The notes under the pieces were generated by a model. It made no database searches. It was not told the origin of the DNA and saw nothing but the letters and a program-made list of their open reading frames with translations. From contig JANNBN010000149.1 of assembly GCA_031385545.1 (NCBI GenBank), positions 1 through 64,000 of the forward strand: DNA of 64,000 nt. Reading direction: 5' to 3'. The translations under genes and the position numbers were made by a program. This document shows positions 8,107-16,560 of this stretch, piece after piece; positions within the stretch are counted from its first letter, which is position 1; every line of letters starts with the position of its first letter. The DNA is from JANNBN01 sp031385545. Its GTDB lineage: Bacteria > Actinomycetota > Acidimicrobiia > Acidimicrobiales > JANYDT01.

Positions 8107-9048
8107 ATGACCGGTCCCAAGACCAACCAGTCACCTGTCCGCGCTGCGAAGGGTGGCCAGCACGGCCCCTCGGGCGATCACGCTCGCGCCGAGGCGAAAT
8201 ACATCCGTACGTCCGCGTACAAGATGCGCCCCGTCCTGGACCTCATCCGCGGGCAGAAGGTGGCAGACGCTGCCGACATCCTTCGCCTGTGCGAACGCGA
8301 TGCTGCCACCACCATCGGCAAGGTCCTTCGTTCGGCGGTTGCCAACGCAGTCAACAACGATGGTAAGTCCGCAGACGAGCTGTATGTCTCTGCCTGCTTC
8401 GCTGATGAAGGCCCCACTATCAAGCGGTTCACCCCGCGTGCCCGTGGGCGCACCGGCAAAATCCTGAAGCGCTCGAGCCACATCACGGTGCTGGTCAGCC
8501 AGCTTCCGGAGAACCAGCTCGGCGCTGCCCGTGCCAAGTCCGATGCGGCCGTCGAAGCTCGTGCTCGTCGTACCGCTGGCAACCGGGCCAAGTCCGAGGC
8601 CGGCGCCGCCGACACCCGTCGTGCAGGGTCCGGAACGACCGAGACCGTTGCCGGTGCCACGATGACCGAAGAGGCCGCAGTCGCAACTGACGTAGTCGAG
8701 GTGGAAACGCCAGAGGTACAGCCGCTCGTCTCCGCAACCGAAACCGTTGTCTCGACGACGGCCGATGCAGCCAACGCTTCCAACGAAGCTGACGAAGCTG
8801 ACGAAGTTGGCGCCACTGCCGGTACCGACCGCTTGAACCAGATCATCGGCATCGGGCCGAAGTTGGAAGAAGAGCTCAACGCGGCAGGTATCACCACCTT
8901 CGCCCAGCTCGCTGCCCTGTCAGACGACGAAGTCACTGCACTCGATGCCAAGGTCACGCGCTCCGCTGACCAGATCAAGGAATGGCGCACACAAGCGCAG
9001 CAGATCCTTGATGGCACGTGGGTTGACACGAGCACGAAGAACACCTGA
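8107..9048 (+). CDS. rplV: 50S ribosomal protein L22 with long C-terminal extension
   Basis: At 313 aa this is more than twice the usual L22 length (110-130 aa). Residues about 35-145 are the L22 core (RTSAYKMRPVLDLIRGQKV, ITVLVSQLPE), which lines the exit tunnel. Residues about 150-240 are an Ala/Glu/Thr/Val-rich acidic linker. Residues about 240-303 carry LNQIIGIGPKLEEELNAAGI followed by TTFAQLAALSDDEV, which resembles the helix-hairpin-helix modules attached to some ribosomal and DNA-binding proteins. There is no internal stop or frameshift, and codon use stays uniform, so this is a true fusion. Its function is unknown; tethering to RNA or another ribosomal partner is possible. Confidence 0.93.
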   Translation: MTGPKTNQSPVRAAKGGQHGPSGDHARAEAKYIRTSAYKMRPVLDLIRGQKVADAADILRLCERDAATTIGKVLRSAVANAVNNDGKSADELYVSACFADEGPTIKRFTPRARGRTGKILKRSSHITVLVSQLPENQLGAARAKSDAAVEARARRTAGNRAKSEAGAADTRRAGSGTTETVAGATMTEEAAVATDVVEVETPEVQPLVSATETVVSTTADAANASNEADEADEVGATAGTDRLNQIIGIGPKLEEELNAAGITTFAQLAALSDDEVTALDAKVTRSADQIKEWRTQAQQILDGTWVDTSTKNT

Positions 9049-9083
9049 GCGGAACCCCCGGAAAGAACTGGAACGACAAGACA

Positions 9084-10025
9084 ATGGGTCAGAAAGTCAA
9101 TCCCTACGGCTTCCGCCTCGGTATCACCACCGATTGGAAGTCACGCTGGTTCGCAGATCGCGACTACAAGAAGTACCTCATCGAGGACCAGCGCATCCGC
9201 CGCTACCTGATGAAGGAACTCAAGAAGGCCTTCATCAGCCGCGTCGAGATCGAGCGCACCCGCGATCGTCTCCGCGTCGATGTGCACACTGCACGTCCAG
9301 GCATTGTGATTGGCCGCAAGGGTGCTGAAAGCCAGCGCCTCACCGCAGGTCTGCAGGCAATCACGCAGAACCCCAAGGTGCAGCTCAACATCGTCGAGAT
9401 CAAGCAGCCCGAACTTGATGCTGCACTCATCGCACAGGGCGTCGCAGATCAGCTCGCCGGTCGTGTCAGCTTCCGTCGTGCCATGAAGCGCGCCGTGCAG
9501 ACCGCCCAGAAGGCAGGAGCGCTCGGTATCAAGGTTCAGTGTTCCGGTCGTCTAGGCGGGGCTGAAATGAGCCGCTCCGAGTGGTATCGCGAAGGCCGTG
9601 TGCCTCTGCACACCCTTCGCGCTGACATCGACTACGGCTTCCGCGAGGCCGAGACCACGTACGGCCGCCTCGGCGTCAAGGTTTGGATCTACAAGGGCGA
9701 CATCCTGCCGTACAAGACCATCACCGACGACAAGATCAGCCGCGAAGCTGCCATGGCTGCCGGCGAGACTGTTGGTGCTGCTCGCCCCCGTCGAGTCATT
9801 TCGGCTGGTGGAGGCCGTCGTCGTGCCGAGGAAACCGAAGCAGTTGCCGAAGCTCCCGCAGTTGCTTCTGATGAAGCGCCAGCCGAAGACGCACCTATCA
9901 ACACAGCTCCCATCATCCAGAACGCCGACCCCGAACTCGAAGCACGCCTCAACCGCGAAGAAGAGCTGGAACGTCGTGCGAATGCAGGCCATGAGACGCC
10001 TCACTTCCGGATGGGAGAGGACTGA
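9084..10025 (+). CDS. rpsC: 30S ribosomal protein S3 with acidic tail
   Basis: A 313-aa protein. It opens with MGQKVNPYGFRLGITTDWKS and contains the KH-domain motif VIGRKGAESQRL and the C-terminal S3 signatures MSRSEWYREGRVPLHTLRAD and YKGDILPYK. S3 forms the mRNA entry site and helicase. After about residue 220 comes a variable tail rich in Ala, Glu and Pro, ending HETPHFRMGED, which makes the protein longer than most S3 homologues. A GGAAAGAA stretch upstream of the ATG gives the ribosome-binding site. Confidence 0.97.
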   Translation: MGQKVNPYGFRLGITTDWKSRWFADRDYKKYLIEDQRIRRYLMKELKKAFISRVEIERTRDRLRVDVHTARPGIVIGRKGAESQRLTAGLQAITQNPKVQLNIVEIKQPELDAALIAQGVADQLAGRVSFRRAMKRAVQTAQKAGALGIKVQCSGRLGGAEMSRSEWYREGRVPLHTLRADIDYGFREAETTYGRLGVKVWIYKGDILPYKTITDDKISREAAMAAGETVGAARPRRVISAGGGRRRAEETEAVAEAPAVASDEAPAEDAPINTAPIIQNADPELEARLNREEELERRANAGHETPHFRMGED

Positions 10026-10028
10026 CCC

Positions 10029-10445
10029 ATGTTGATGCCCCGACGCATCGCGCACCGCAAGCATCAGCGCGGCCGTATGACAGGTGTCGCCAAGGGTGGC
10101 ACCGAGCTCAACTTCGGTGACTACGGCATTCAGGCGCTTGAACCGGCCTGGGTTTCCGCTCGCCAGATCGAAGCAGCTCGTATTGCCATGACCCGCCGTG
10201 TCAAGCGTGGCGGAAAGATTTGGATTCGGGTGTTCCCCGACAAACCAGTCACGGCCAAGCCGGCCGAGACCCGCATGGGCTCCGGAAAGGGCAACCCGGA
10301 GTACTGGGTGGCCGTCGTGAAGCCAGGTCGCATCCTGTTCGAGATGCAGGGCGTCTCCGAGGAGCTTGCGCGCGAGGCGCTCGAACTGGCCATCCAGAAG
10401 CTGCCGATGAAGGCGCGCTTCGTGAGCAAGGAAGAGGCACTCTGA
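10029..10445 (+). CDS. rplP: 50S ribosomal protein L16
   Basis: A 138-aa protein starting MLMPRRIAHRKHQRGRMTGV, with KIWIRVFPDKPVTAKPAETR and MGSGKGNPEYWVAVVKPGRI, both diagnostic of L16, which helps tRNA accommodation in the A site. It begins 3 bp after rpsC and its stop shares a base with the rpmC start. Confidence 0.98.
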   Translation: MLMPRRIAHRKHQRGRMTGVAKGGTELNFGDYGIQALEPAWVSARQIEAARIAMTRRVKRGGKIWIRVFPDKPVTAKPAETRMGSGKGNPEYWVAVVKPGRILFEMQGVSEELAREALELAIQKLPMKARFVSKEEAL

Positions 10446-10675
10446 TGGCCCGTTCGATCAAGACCCTCGTCGAGCTGTCCGACGCCGAACTTGTCGGCAA
10501 GCTCGCCGAGACCAAGCAAGAGTTGTTCAACCTCCGCTTCCAGCGGGCTCAGGGACAGCTCGAGAATTCAGCACGGCTCGGCTTCCTTCGTAAGGACGTC
10601 GCCCGGATCAACATGCTGCTGCGTGCCCGTGAAATTGCGGCCGCTGAAGCGCTTGCGACAACAGGGAAGAAGTGA
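10445..10675 (+). CDS. rpmC: 50S ribosomal protein L29
   Basis: A 76-aa protein starting MARSIKTLVELSDAELVGKL and containing KQELFNLRFQRAQGQLENS and RKDVARINMLLRAR, the two helices of L29 near the tunnel exit. The start overlaps the rplP stop (TGATG), so the two are translationally coupled. Confidence 0.96.
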   Translation: MARSIKTLVELSDAELVGKLAETKQELFNLRFQRAQGQLENSARLGFLRKDVARINMLLRAREIAAAEALATTGKK

Positions 10676-10677
10676 CC

Positions 10678-10992
10678 ATGAGCGACATCGAAGCAACTGC
10701 TTCCCCCGCTGCCACCGACACAGCTGGAACCGAGTCGGCCGACCGGAACCGCCGCAAAGTGCGCGAAGGCCAGGTCGTGTCGGCCGGCATGAACAAGACC
10801 ATCGTGGTCGCGGTTGTCGAGCGCACCCGCCACGCCCGGTATTCAAAGACCATCCAGCAGACCCAGCGCCTGTATGCCCATGACGAGGCCAACGACGCCA
10901 AGGTCGGCGACCGTGTCCGGGTCATGGAGACCCGCCCGCTGTCGAAGCTCAAGCGTTGGCGCCTCGTCGAAGTCCTGGAGCGTGCACGATGA
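10678..10992 (+). CDS. rpsQ: 30S ribosomal protein S17
   Basis: A 104-aa protein with an Ala/Thr-rich N-terminal extension of about 20 residues, then the S17 OB-fold sequence (VVSAGMNKTIVVAVVERTRH, GDRVRVMETRPLSKLKRWRL). S17 is a primary 16S rRNA binder. The ATG at 10678 has a GGGAAG ribosome-binding sequence at good spacing; a GTG at 10672 overlapping the rpmC stop is the alternative. Confidence 0.95.
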   Translation: MSDIEATASPAATDTAGTESADRNRRKVREGQVVSAGMNKTIVVAVVERTRHARYSKTIQQTQRLYAHDEANDAKVGDRVRVMETRPLSKLKRWRLVEVLERAR

Positions 10993-11357
10993 TTCAAACC
11001 GAATCCCGACTCCGTGTCGCCGATAACACCGGCGCACGCGAAGTTCTCGTCATCAAGGTTCTCGGTGGCACCCGTCGCCGGTATGCCAGCGTCGGCGATG
11101 TCATCATCTGCGCAGTCAAGGACGCCATCCCCAACGGGTCGGTCAAGCGCGGCGACGTGGTTCGCTGCGTCGTGGTGCGCACGAAGAAGGAGAAGCGCCG
11201 CAAAGACGGTAGCTACATCCGATTCGACGACAACGCGGCAGTGGTCATCAACGACAAGCTCGAACCACGCGGAACCCGCATCTTCGGCCCAGTCGGCCGG
11301 GAACTGCGCGACAAGAAGTTCATGCGCATTGTTTCGCTCGCACCGGAGGTGATCTGA
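10989..11357 (+). CDS. rplN: 50S ribosomal protein L14
   Basis: A 122-aa protein starting MIQTESRLRVADNTGAREVL, with the conserved RRKDGSYIRFDDNAAVVI and RGTRIFGPVGRELRDKKFMR segments. It is the standard L14 length. L14 lies at the subunit interface and binds L19 and the silencing factor RsfS. ATGA overlap with rpsQ. Confidence 0.98.
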   Translation: MIQTESRLRVADNTGAREVLVIKVLGGTRRRYASVGDVIICAVKDAIPNGSVKRGDVVRCVVVRTKKEKRRKDGSYIRFDDNAAVVINDKLEPRGTRIFGPVGRELRDKKFMRIVSLAPEVI

Positions 11358-11358
11358 C

Positions 11359-11673
11359 ATGTCAGGTCTCAAGGTCAAAAAGGGTGACACCGTCATCGTG
11401 CTGTCCGGCAAGGACAAGGGCCGCACCGGCGAGGTTCTTGTCGCCATGCCTTCGAAGGGCCAGGTGCTCGTAGGCGGTATCAATGTCGCCAGGCGCCATA
11501 CCAAGCAGCGTTCTGCCAACAGCCAAGCCGGCATCTTCGACAAGGAAATGCCGATCGATGCGTCGAACGTCGCACCGGTCGGCAAGGCCGGCAAACCAGC
11601 CAAGGTCGGCTACAAGGTTGCCGCAGATGGTACCAAGTCCCGTTTCGACAAGCGTTCCGGAGCAGCACTATGA
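11359..11673 (+). CDS. rplX: 50S ribosomal protein L24
   Basis: A 104-aa protein containing the KOW motif VKKGDTVIVLSGKDKGRTGE and NVARRHTKQRSANSQAGIFD, typical of L24, the assembly-initiator protein. It begins one base after the rplN stop and its end overlaps rplE by 4 bp. Confidence 0.98.
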   Translation: MSGLKVKKGDTVIVLSGKDKGRTGEVLVAMPSKGQVLVGGINVARRHTKQRSANSQAGIFDKEMPIDASNVAPVGKAGKPAKVGYKVAADGTKSRFDKRSGAAL

Positions 11674-12239
11674 GCAGCACCACCCTGGCACCGCGGCTCA
11701 AGCTGCGCTTCGTGGAGACCATCCGTCCGCAGCTGCAGCAAGATCTTGGCCTGAAGAACGTGATGGAGGTGCCGCGTCTCGAAAAGATCGTGGTCAACTC
11801 CGGTGTTGGTCGTGCCACCCAGCAGCCTTCGCTGCTCGAAGGTGCAATCGCCGACATCACCAAGATCACCGGTCAGAAGCCGGCCATAGCGCGTGCCAAT
11901 AAGTCGATCGCTGGCTTCAAGCTGCGTGAAACTCAGGCGATCGGCGTCAAGGTCACTCTTCGAGGCGACCGGATGTGGGAGTTCTTCGACCGCCTCGTGG
12001 CGCTCGCGATACCCCGCATCCGCGACTTCCGCGGCCTCAACCCGAAGTCGTTCGACGGACGTGGCAATTACACGTTCGGCATCACCGACCAGCTGATCTT
12101 CCCGGAGATCGACTACGACAAGATCGACGCACCTCGCGGATTCGACATCACGATCGTGACGACCGCCCGCACCAACGCCGAAGGCAAAGCATTGCTCAAT
12201 GCATTCGGCTTCCCGTTCAAGCGCGAAGGACAGAACTGA
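11670..12239 (+). CDS. rplE: 50S ribosomal protein L5
   Basis: A 189-aa protein with the conserved L5 stretches EKIVVNSGVGRATQQ, AIGVKVTLRGDRMWEFFDRL and IPRIRDFRGLNPKSFDGRGN. L5 binds 5S rRNA and contacts the P-site tRNA. The ATGA overlap with rplX indicates coupling. Confidence 0.98.
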   Translation: MSSTTLAPRLKLRFVETIRPQLQQDLGLKNVMEVPRLEKIVVNSGVGRATQQPSLLEGAIADITKITGQKPAIARANKSIAGFKLRETQAIGVKVTLRGDRMWEFFDRLVALAIPRIRDFRGLNPKSFDGRGNYTFGITDQLIFPEIDYDKIDAPRGFDITIVTTARTNAEGKALLNAFGFPFKREGQN

Positions 12240-12240
12240 C

Positions 12241-12426
12241 ATGGCAAAAACTGCGCTGAAGAACAAGGCCGAGAAGAAGCCGAAGTACAAGGTACGTGCG
12301 TATACGCGCTGCCAGCGCTGCGGCCGCCCTCGGTCGGTGTTCCAGAAGTTCGGCCTGTGTCGCGTCTGCCTACGCGAGATGGTCCACGCCGGCGAGGTTC
12401 CCGGCGTCAAGAAGGCTTCCTGGTAG
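12241..12426 (+). CDS. rpsN: 30S ribosomal protein S14, zinc-binding type
   Basis: A 61-aa protein with the four-cysteine zinc site CQRCGRPRSVFQKFGLCRVC (C-x2-C-x12-C-x2-C) and the C-terminal REMVHAGEVPGVKKASW. This is the short, Zn-containing (C+) S14 form. Any zinc-independent paralogue would be elsewhere in the genome. The ATG is one base after the rplE stop. Confidence 0.97.
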   Translation: MAKTALKNKAEKKPKYKVRAYTRCQRCGRPRSVFQKFGLCRVCLREMVHAGEVPGVKKASW

Positions 12427-12438
12427 GGGTGGGGCACA

Positions 12439-12843
12439 ATGTCAATGACTGATCCAATCGCCGACATGCTGACCCGTGTCCGCAACGCCAACACGGCGAT
12501 GCACGACACCGTCAAAATGCCTTCGTCGAAAATGAAGGAATCGCTCGCCAAGATCCTCGTCCGCGAGGGCTACGTGGCTGGCTACAACATCAAGCTGAAC
12601 GACGGCCGTCCTGGCTCGACGCTCGAGATCGAGTTGAAGTACTCGGCCGAACGCGTTCGCTCCATCTCTGGCATCCAGCGGGTCTCAAAGCCTGGCCTAC
12701 GTGTCTATCGCCAAGCCGACCAGCTCCCCCGGGTGTTGGGCGGAATGGGTGTGGCTGTCCTATCCACCAGTCATGGCCTGCTCACCGACCGCGAGGCGCG
12801 TTATCGCCACGTGGGCGGCGAGATCGTCTGCTTCGTGTGGTGA
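12439..12843 (+). CDS. rpsH: 30S ribosomal protein S8
   Basis: A 134-aa protein starting MSMTDPIADMLTRVRNANTA and ending RYRHVGGEIVCFVW, both S8 signatures. S8 is a central 16S rRNA binder and in many bacteria represses the spc operon. An ATG at 12445 is an alternative start two codons in. Confidence 0.97.
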   Translation: MSMTDPIADMLTRVRNANTAMHDTVKMPSSKMKESLAKILVREGYVAGYNIKLNDGRPGSTLEIELKYSAERVRSISGIQRVSKPGLRVYRQADQLPRVLGGMGVAVLSTSHGLLTDREARYRHVGGEIVCFVW

Positions 12844-12849
12844 TGGTCA

Positions 12850-13392
12850 ATGTCTCGAATCGGTAAGAACCCCATCATTGTTCCAACAGGCGTCACGGTT
12901 ACCGTCGCCGAAGGAACCATCACCGTCAAGGGCGGCAAGGGCACGCTCACGCGGACCCTTCCGGGCTCGATCAGTGTCCGCGAAGAGGGTTCCACCCTTG
13001 TCGTCGAACGCCCGAACGAGGAGCGTTCCTCCAAGGCGCTGCACGGCCTCACCCGCACCCTGGTGTCCAACATGGTGACCGGCGTCAGCACCGGTTTCAC
13101 AAAAGAGCTCGAGATCATCGGCGTCGGTTACCGCGCCATTGCTCAGGGCAGCAACAAGATCGAGTTGGCGCTCGGCTTTTCCCATCCTGTGTTCGTCGAT
13201 GCCCCTCAGGGAATCGAGTTCGAGGTCCCGACGGCCACCAGGCTGATCGTCAAGGGCATCGACAAGGAACAGGTCGGCCAGGTCGCTGCCAATATCCGCA
13301 AGATCCGCAAGCCCGAGCCGTACAAGGGCAAGGGTGTCCGTTACCTGGGCGAGAACGTCCGTCGTAAGGCCGGCAAGGCCGCCAAGAAGTGA
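12850..13392 (+). CDS. rplF: 50S ribosomal protein L6
   Basis: A 180-aa protein starting MSRIGKNPIIVPTGVTVTV. It has the GVGYRAIAQGSNKIELALGF repeat-domain motif and the C-terminal IRKPEPYKGKGVRYLGENVR, both typical of L6 near the GTPase-associated centre. It starts 6 bp after the rpsH stop. Confidence 0.98.
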   Translation: MSRIGKNPIIVPTGVTVTVAEGTITVKGGKGTLTRTLPGSISVREEGSTLVVERPNEERSSKALHGLTRTLVSNMVTGVSTGFTKELEIIGVGYRAIAQGSNKIELALGFSHPVFVDAPQGIEFEVPTATRLIVKGIDKEQVGQVAANIRKIRKPEPYKGKGVRYLGENVRRKAGKAAKK

Positions 13393-13406
13393 TCGGGAAT
13401 CGTTAG

Positions 13407-13775
13407 ATGCCTACCGCAACCCAGAAGAAGCAGCAGGGCCGCATCCGCCGCCATGCACGCGCCCGCAAGAAGGTCGCCGGCACCGCCGTGCGGCCCCGTC
13501 TCGCCGTGTTTCGTTCCAACAGCCATATCGTGGCTCAGGTGATCGACGACCTGTCAGGTCGTACCCTGGCCGCTGCGTCATCGCACGAGGCTTCCATCAA
13601 GTCGGCCGGTCATACCGGCAACAAGGTCGCTTCGGCAAAGGTCGGCACGCTGATTGCCGAGCGCGCCAAGGCAGCCGGCGTCGACAAGGTCGTCTTCGAC
13701 CGTGGCGGGTTCATCTATCACGGCCGCATCGCTGCGGTTGCCGACGCTGCTCGCGCAGCAGGACTGGAGTTCTGA
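13407..13775 (+). CDS. rplR: 50S ribosomal protein L18
   Basis: A 122-aa protein with a basic N-terminus and the conserved RPRLAVFRSNSHIVAQVIDD and VDKVVFDRGGFIYHGRI segments of L18, the 5S rRNA-binding protein. Normal length and position. Confidence 0.97.
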   Translation: MPTATQKKQQGRIRRHARARKKVAGTAVRPRLAVFRSNSHIVAQVIDDLSGRTLAAASSHEASIKSAGHTGNKVASAKVGTLIAERAKAAGVDKVVFDRGGFIYHGRIAAVADAARAAGLEF

Positions 13776-13776
13776 G

Positions 13777-14376
13777 ATGGCAAACGAGCGAGATTCCCGT
13801 GGCCCCGGCAACGACAATCGCCAGGAACGCGCTGACGGCTTCGAAGAGCGGGTCATCCACATCAACCGTGTGGCCAAAGTCGTCAAGGGCGGTCGTCGTT
13901 TCCAGTTCACCGCTCTCGTGGTGATCGGCGACGGCAACGGCAAGGTCGGTCTCGGCTACGGCAAGGCCAAGGAGGTGCCCGCCGCAATTGCGAAGGGTGT
14001 CGAAGCGGCCAAGCGCAATCTGTTCTCCGTGCCGCTTGCCGGCTCCACCATCACCCACCCCATCATGGGCGAGAAGGGTGCCGGTCGGGTCATGTTGAAG
14101 CCCGCTGCTCCCGGTACCGGCGTCATTGCCGGTGGTGCTGCCCGTGTCATCCTCGAAGCCGCTGGCATCCACGACGTGCTCTGCAAGTCGCTGGGTTCGT
14201 CGAACGGCCTCAACGTCGCCCAGGCAACGATCGCCGGTCTTCAAGGGCTTCGCAGCCCTGACCAGATCGCGAAGCTCCGCGGCAAGACGCCGGAAGAAGT
14301 CACTCCCGGCGGCGTGCTGCGTGCGTACAACGAAACCAAGCGCGCCAGGGCCGCCTCTTCAGGAGTCTCGGCATGA
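13777..14376 (+). CDS. rpsE: 30S ribosomal protein S5
   Basis: A 199-aa protein with a polar N-terminal extension of about 25 residues, then ERVIHINRVAKVVKGGRRFQ, VGLGYGKAKEVPAAIAKG and GIHDVLCKSLGSSN, all S5 signatures. S5 governs decoding fidelity and mRNA unwinding together with S3 and S4. The ATG is one base after the rplR stop; the end overlaps rpmD by 4 bp. Confidence 0.98.
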   Translation: MANERDSRGPGNDNRQERADGFEERVIHINRVAKVVKGGRRFQFTALVVIGDGNGKVGLGYGKAKEVPAAIAKGVEAAKRNLFSVPLAGSTITHPIMGEKGAGRVMLKPAAPGTGVIAGGAARVILEAAGIHDVLCKSLGSSNGLNVAQATIAGLQGLRSPDQIAKLRGKTPEEVTPGGVLRAYNETKRARAASSGVSA

Positions 14377-14567
14377 TGTTGAAGGTCACTCAGATTCATT
14401 CCACCATCGGTACGCTTCCTAAGCAGCGGGGCACCATCCGTGCACTCGGCCTGGGCAAGATCGGCCGCAGCAACACCCTCCCAGACCGTCCTGAGATCCG
14501 CGGCATGATCGCTCGTGTACCGCATCTTGTGAAGGTCGAAGAAGTCGCAGAGAACTCGGAGAACTGA
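14373..14567 (+). CDS. rpmD: 50S ribosomal protein L30
   Basis: A 64-aa protein with KVTQIHSTIGTLPKQRGTIR and LGLGKIGRSNTLPDRPEIRG, the L30 core. ATGA overlap with rpsE. The presence of L30 and its place between S5 and L15 is standard. Confidence 0.97.
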   Translation: MMLKVTQIHSTIGTLPKQRGTIRALGLGKIGRSNTLPDRPEIRGMIARVPHLVKVEEVAENSEN

Positions 14568-14568
14568 G

Positions 14569-15069
14569 ATGGCGATCAAACTGCACGACCTTCGGCCGGC
14601 TCCCGGCTCGGTCAAAGAACGCAAGCGCGTCGCCCGTGGTATTGCCGCCGGTGGCGGTAAGACCGCTGGGCGTGGAACGAAGGGCCAGAAGGCTCGTCGC
14701 AACATCAAACCCGGTCTCGAAGGCGGTCAGACGCCGCTGTACCGTCGTCTGCCGAAGCTGCGCGGCTTCAACAACCCGTTCCGGGTCGAGTACGAGGTCA
14801 TCAACCTCGACACGTTGCAGGCCTTCGCCGATGAGCATGGCACGGTCGTGACGCCGGAAACGCTGCGTGCAGCGAGCGCCGTACCGAAGAAGGGCCTCAT
14901 CAAGGTTCTCGGGCGGGGAGCGCTTTCTGCCAAGGTCGACGTCAGTGCTCACGCCTTCTCGAAGTCCGCGCTTGCTGCAATCACCGCAGCCGGTGGCACC
15001 GTGACCGAACTTCCTCTGCCCTTCGGTGTCCGCCCGGCGGCTCAGGGCAATCAGTTCACCAACCGCTAA
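14569..15069 (+). CDS. rplO: 50S ribosomal protein L15
   Basis: A 166-aa protein with the L15 N-terminus (LRPAPGSVKERKRVARG, the Gly-rich GRGTKGQKARR) and YEVINLDTLQAFAD. It is the last ribosomal protein gene of the spc block, followed by a 150-bp structured gap before secY. Confidence 0.98.
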   Translation: MAIKLHDLRPAPGSVKERKRVARGIAAGGGKTAGRGTKGQKARRNIKPGLEGGQTPLYRRLPKLRGFNNPFRVEYEVINLDTLQAFADEHGTVVTPETLRAASAVPKKGLIKVLGRGALSAKVDVSAHAFSKSALAAITAAGGTVTELPLPFGVRPAAQGNQFTNR

Positions 15070-15078
15070 GTTTCTTCA

Positions 15079-15186
15079 GGGGCTGACCGGGCATTCGTCG
15101 ATGCGGTGCACGTTCGTGCATCGACCGGCGAAGTCCTGGCCAGCCCCTAACTTGTTCTCAAGCGCCGGGAGCCAAGTACCCGGCGC
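15079..15186 (+). promoter_or_regulatory. Structured RNA region between rplO and secY
   Basis: Two elements are visible. First, GGGGCTG (15079-15085) pairs with CAGCCCC (15141-15147), extended by further pairs. Inside it, TCGATGC (15098-15104)/GCATCGA (15118-15124) competes with TGCACG (15107-15112)/CGTGCA (15115-15120). It is followed by TAACTTGTTCT, which is moderately U-rich, so it could act as an attenuator. Second, GCGCCGGG (15162-15169) pairs with CCCGGCGC (15179-15186), a perfect 8-bp stem. The arrangement could tune secY-adk expression relative to the ribosomal genes; function is inferred. Confidence 0.6.
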
Positions 15187-15219
15187 AGACGTGATCGATC
15201 CTGAAAGGACCGATGCCCC

Positions 15220-16560
15220 GTGTCCAGCCTGTTGAATGTCTTCAAGGTTCCCGAGCTCCGCAAGAAGATCCTGTTCACGATCTTCATCCTTGCGCTGTAC
15301 CGATTCGGCACCCACATCCCAACCCCTGGTATCTCGCTCGACCAGGTACGTCGTCTCCGGGACGCGGGCTCCGGCGCTGGCGGCATTGTCGGCTTCCTTG
15401 ACCTGTTCTCCGGTGGCGCACTGACGAACTTCTCCGTGTTTTCGCTCGGCATCATGCCGTACATCACCGCGTCGATCATCATGCAGTTGCTGACGGTGGT
15501 CATCCCGAAGCTGGAGAAGTGGTCGAAGGAAGGTGCCACCGGGCAGAAGAAGATCACCCAGTGGACGCGTTATCTGGCTATCGCCCTCGGCGTGATGCAG
15601 GCCGCCACGTACAGCTACATCTTCCACAACGGTGGCCGCGGCTTCTTCGGCGCTGCTGGCGAGAACATCGACCTGTTTCCCGCCGGCGCATACAACGTGC
15701 CTCGGGTGTTGCTGGTGGTGCTCACGCTGACAGCGGGCGTTGCCCTTGTGATGTGGCTCGGAGAGCTGGTCACCCAACGCGGCATCGGTAATGGCATGTC
15801 CATCCTGATCTTCGCCAACGTGGTGAGCCGTCTCCCGTTCCAGTTGGAGAACATCCGCCGGTCCCAGGGCTGGACAACGTTCGTCATCATCCTCTTTTTC
15901 ATCCTTGCGATGATCGTGGCCATCGTCTTCGTCGACAACGGCCAGCGCAGAATCCCCGTCGAGTTCGCGAAACGAATGGTCGGACGGCGCATGATGGGCG
16001 GTCAGAACACCTACATTCCGCTGAAGGTGAACCAGGCCGGCATCGTTCCGCTGATCTTCGCCAGCTCGGTGCTGAACTTCCCTGTGCTGCTCGGCAACGT
16101 GCTTCCAGCCGGCGCTCGGCAGTGGATCAACGACAACCTGATCCAGTCCGACAACCTCTGGTACATCTCGTTCTACGGGTTGCTCATCGTGTTCTTCGCG
16201 TACTTCTACACGGCGATCTCGTTCGACCCGCACCAGCAGGCAGAAAGCCTCCAGAAGCAGGGCGGTTACATCCGGCCCATTCGTCCTGGCCGCGACACAG
16301 AGCGCTACCTGCAGCGGTTGCTGAACCGCATCACGTTGCCGGGCGCGTTGTTCATCACGATGATTGCATTGGTGCCGTCGTTCCTGTTGTACGTGTTCAA
16401 CGTGTCCAACTTTGGGTTCGCCGGCACGTCGATCCTGATCGCCGTTGGCGTTGCACTCGAGACCGTCAAGCAGATCGACTCGCAGCTGATGCTGCGCAAC
16501 TACGAGGGCTTCCTCGAAGGGTCTGCCACCCGTCGACGCCCTCAGCAGATGGTTCGCTGA
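15220..16560 (+). CDS. secY: Preprotein translocase subunit SecY
   Basis: A 446-aa protein with ten predicted membrane spans. It carries SecY signatures such as the plug/TM2 region (FSLGIMPYITASIIMQLL), NGMSILIFANVVSRLP, VNQAGIVPLIFASS and GGYIRPIRPGRDTERYLQRL. SecY is the protein-conducting channel of SecYEG. The start is GTG at 15220, preceded by GAAAGGA. Confidence 0.97.
   Translation: MSSLLNVFKVPELRKKILFTIFILALYRFGTHIPTPGISLDQVRRLRDAGSGAGGIVGFLDLFSGGALTNFSVFSLGIMPYITASIIMQLLTVVIPKLEKWSKEGATGQKKITQWTRYLAIALGVMQAATYSYIFHNGGRGFFGAAGENIDLFPAGAYNVPRVLLVVLTLTAGVALVMWLGELVTQRGIGNGMSILIFANVVSRLPFQLENIRRSQGWTTFVIILFFILAMIVAIVFVDNGQRRIPVEFAKRMVGRRMMGGQNTYIPLKVNQAGIVPLIFASSVLNFPVLLGNVLPAGARQWINDNLIQSDNLWYISFYGLLIVFFAYFYTAISFDPHQQAESLQKQGGYIRPIRPGRDTERYLQRLLNRITLPGALFITMIALVPSFLLYVFNVSNFGFAGTSILIAVGVALETVKQIDSQLMLRNYEGFLEGSATRRRPQQMVR

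Noticed and set aside
8178..9044. A 288-codon minus-strand frame opposite L22, considered because L22 is unusually long
   Set aside because: Serine/alanine-rich antisense composition; the plus frame is continuous and ends in a recognisable module.
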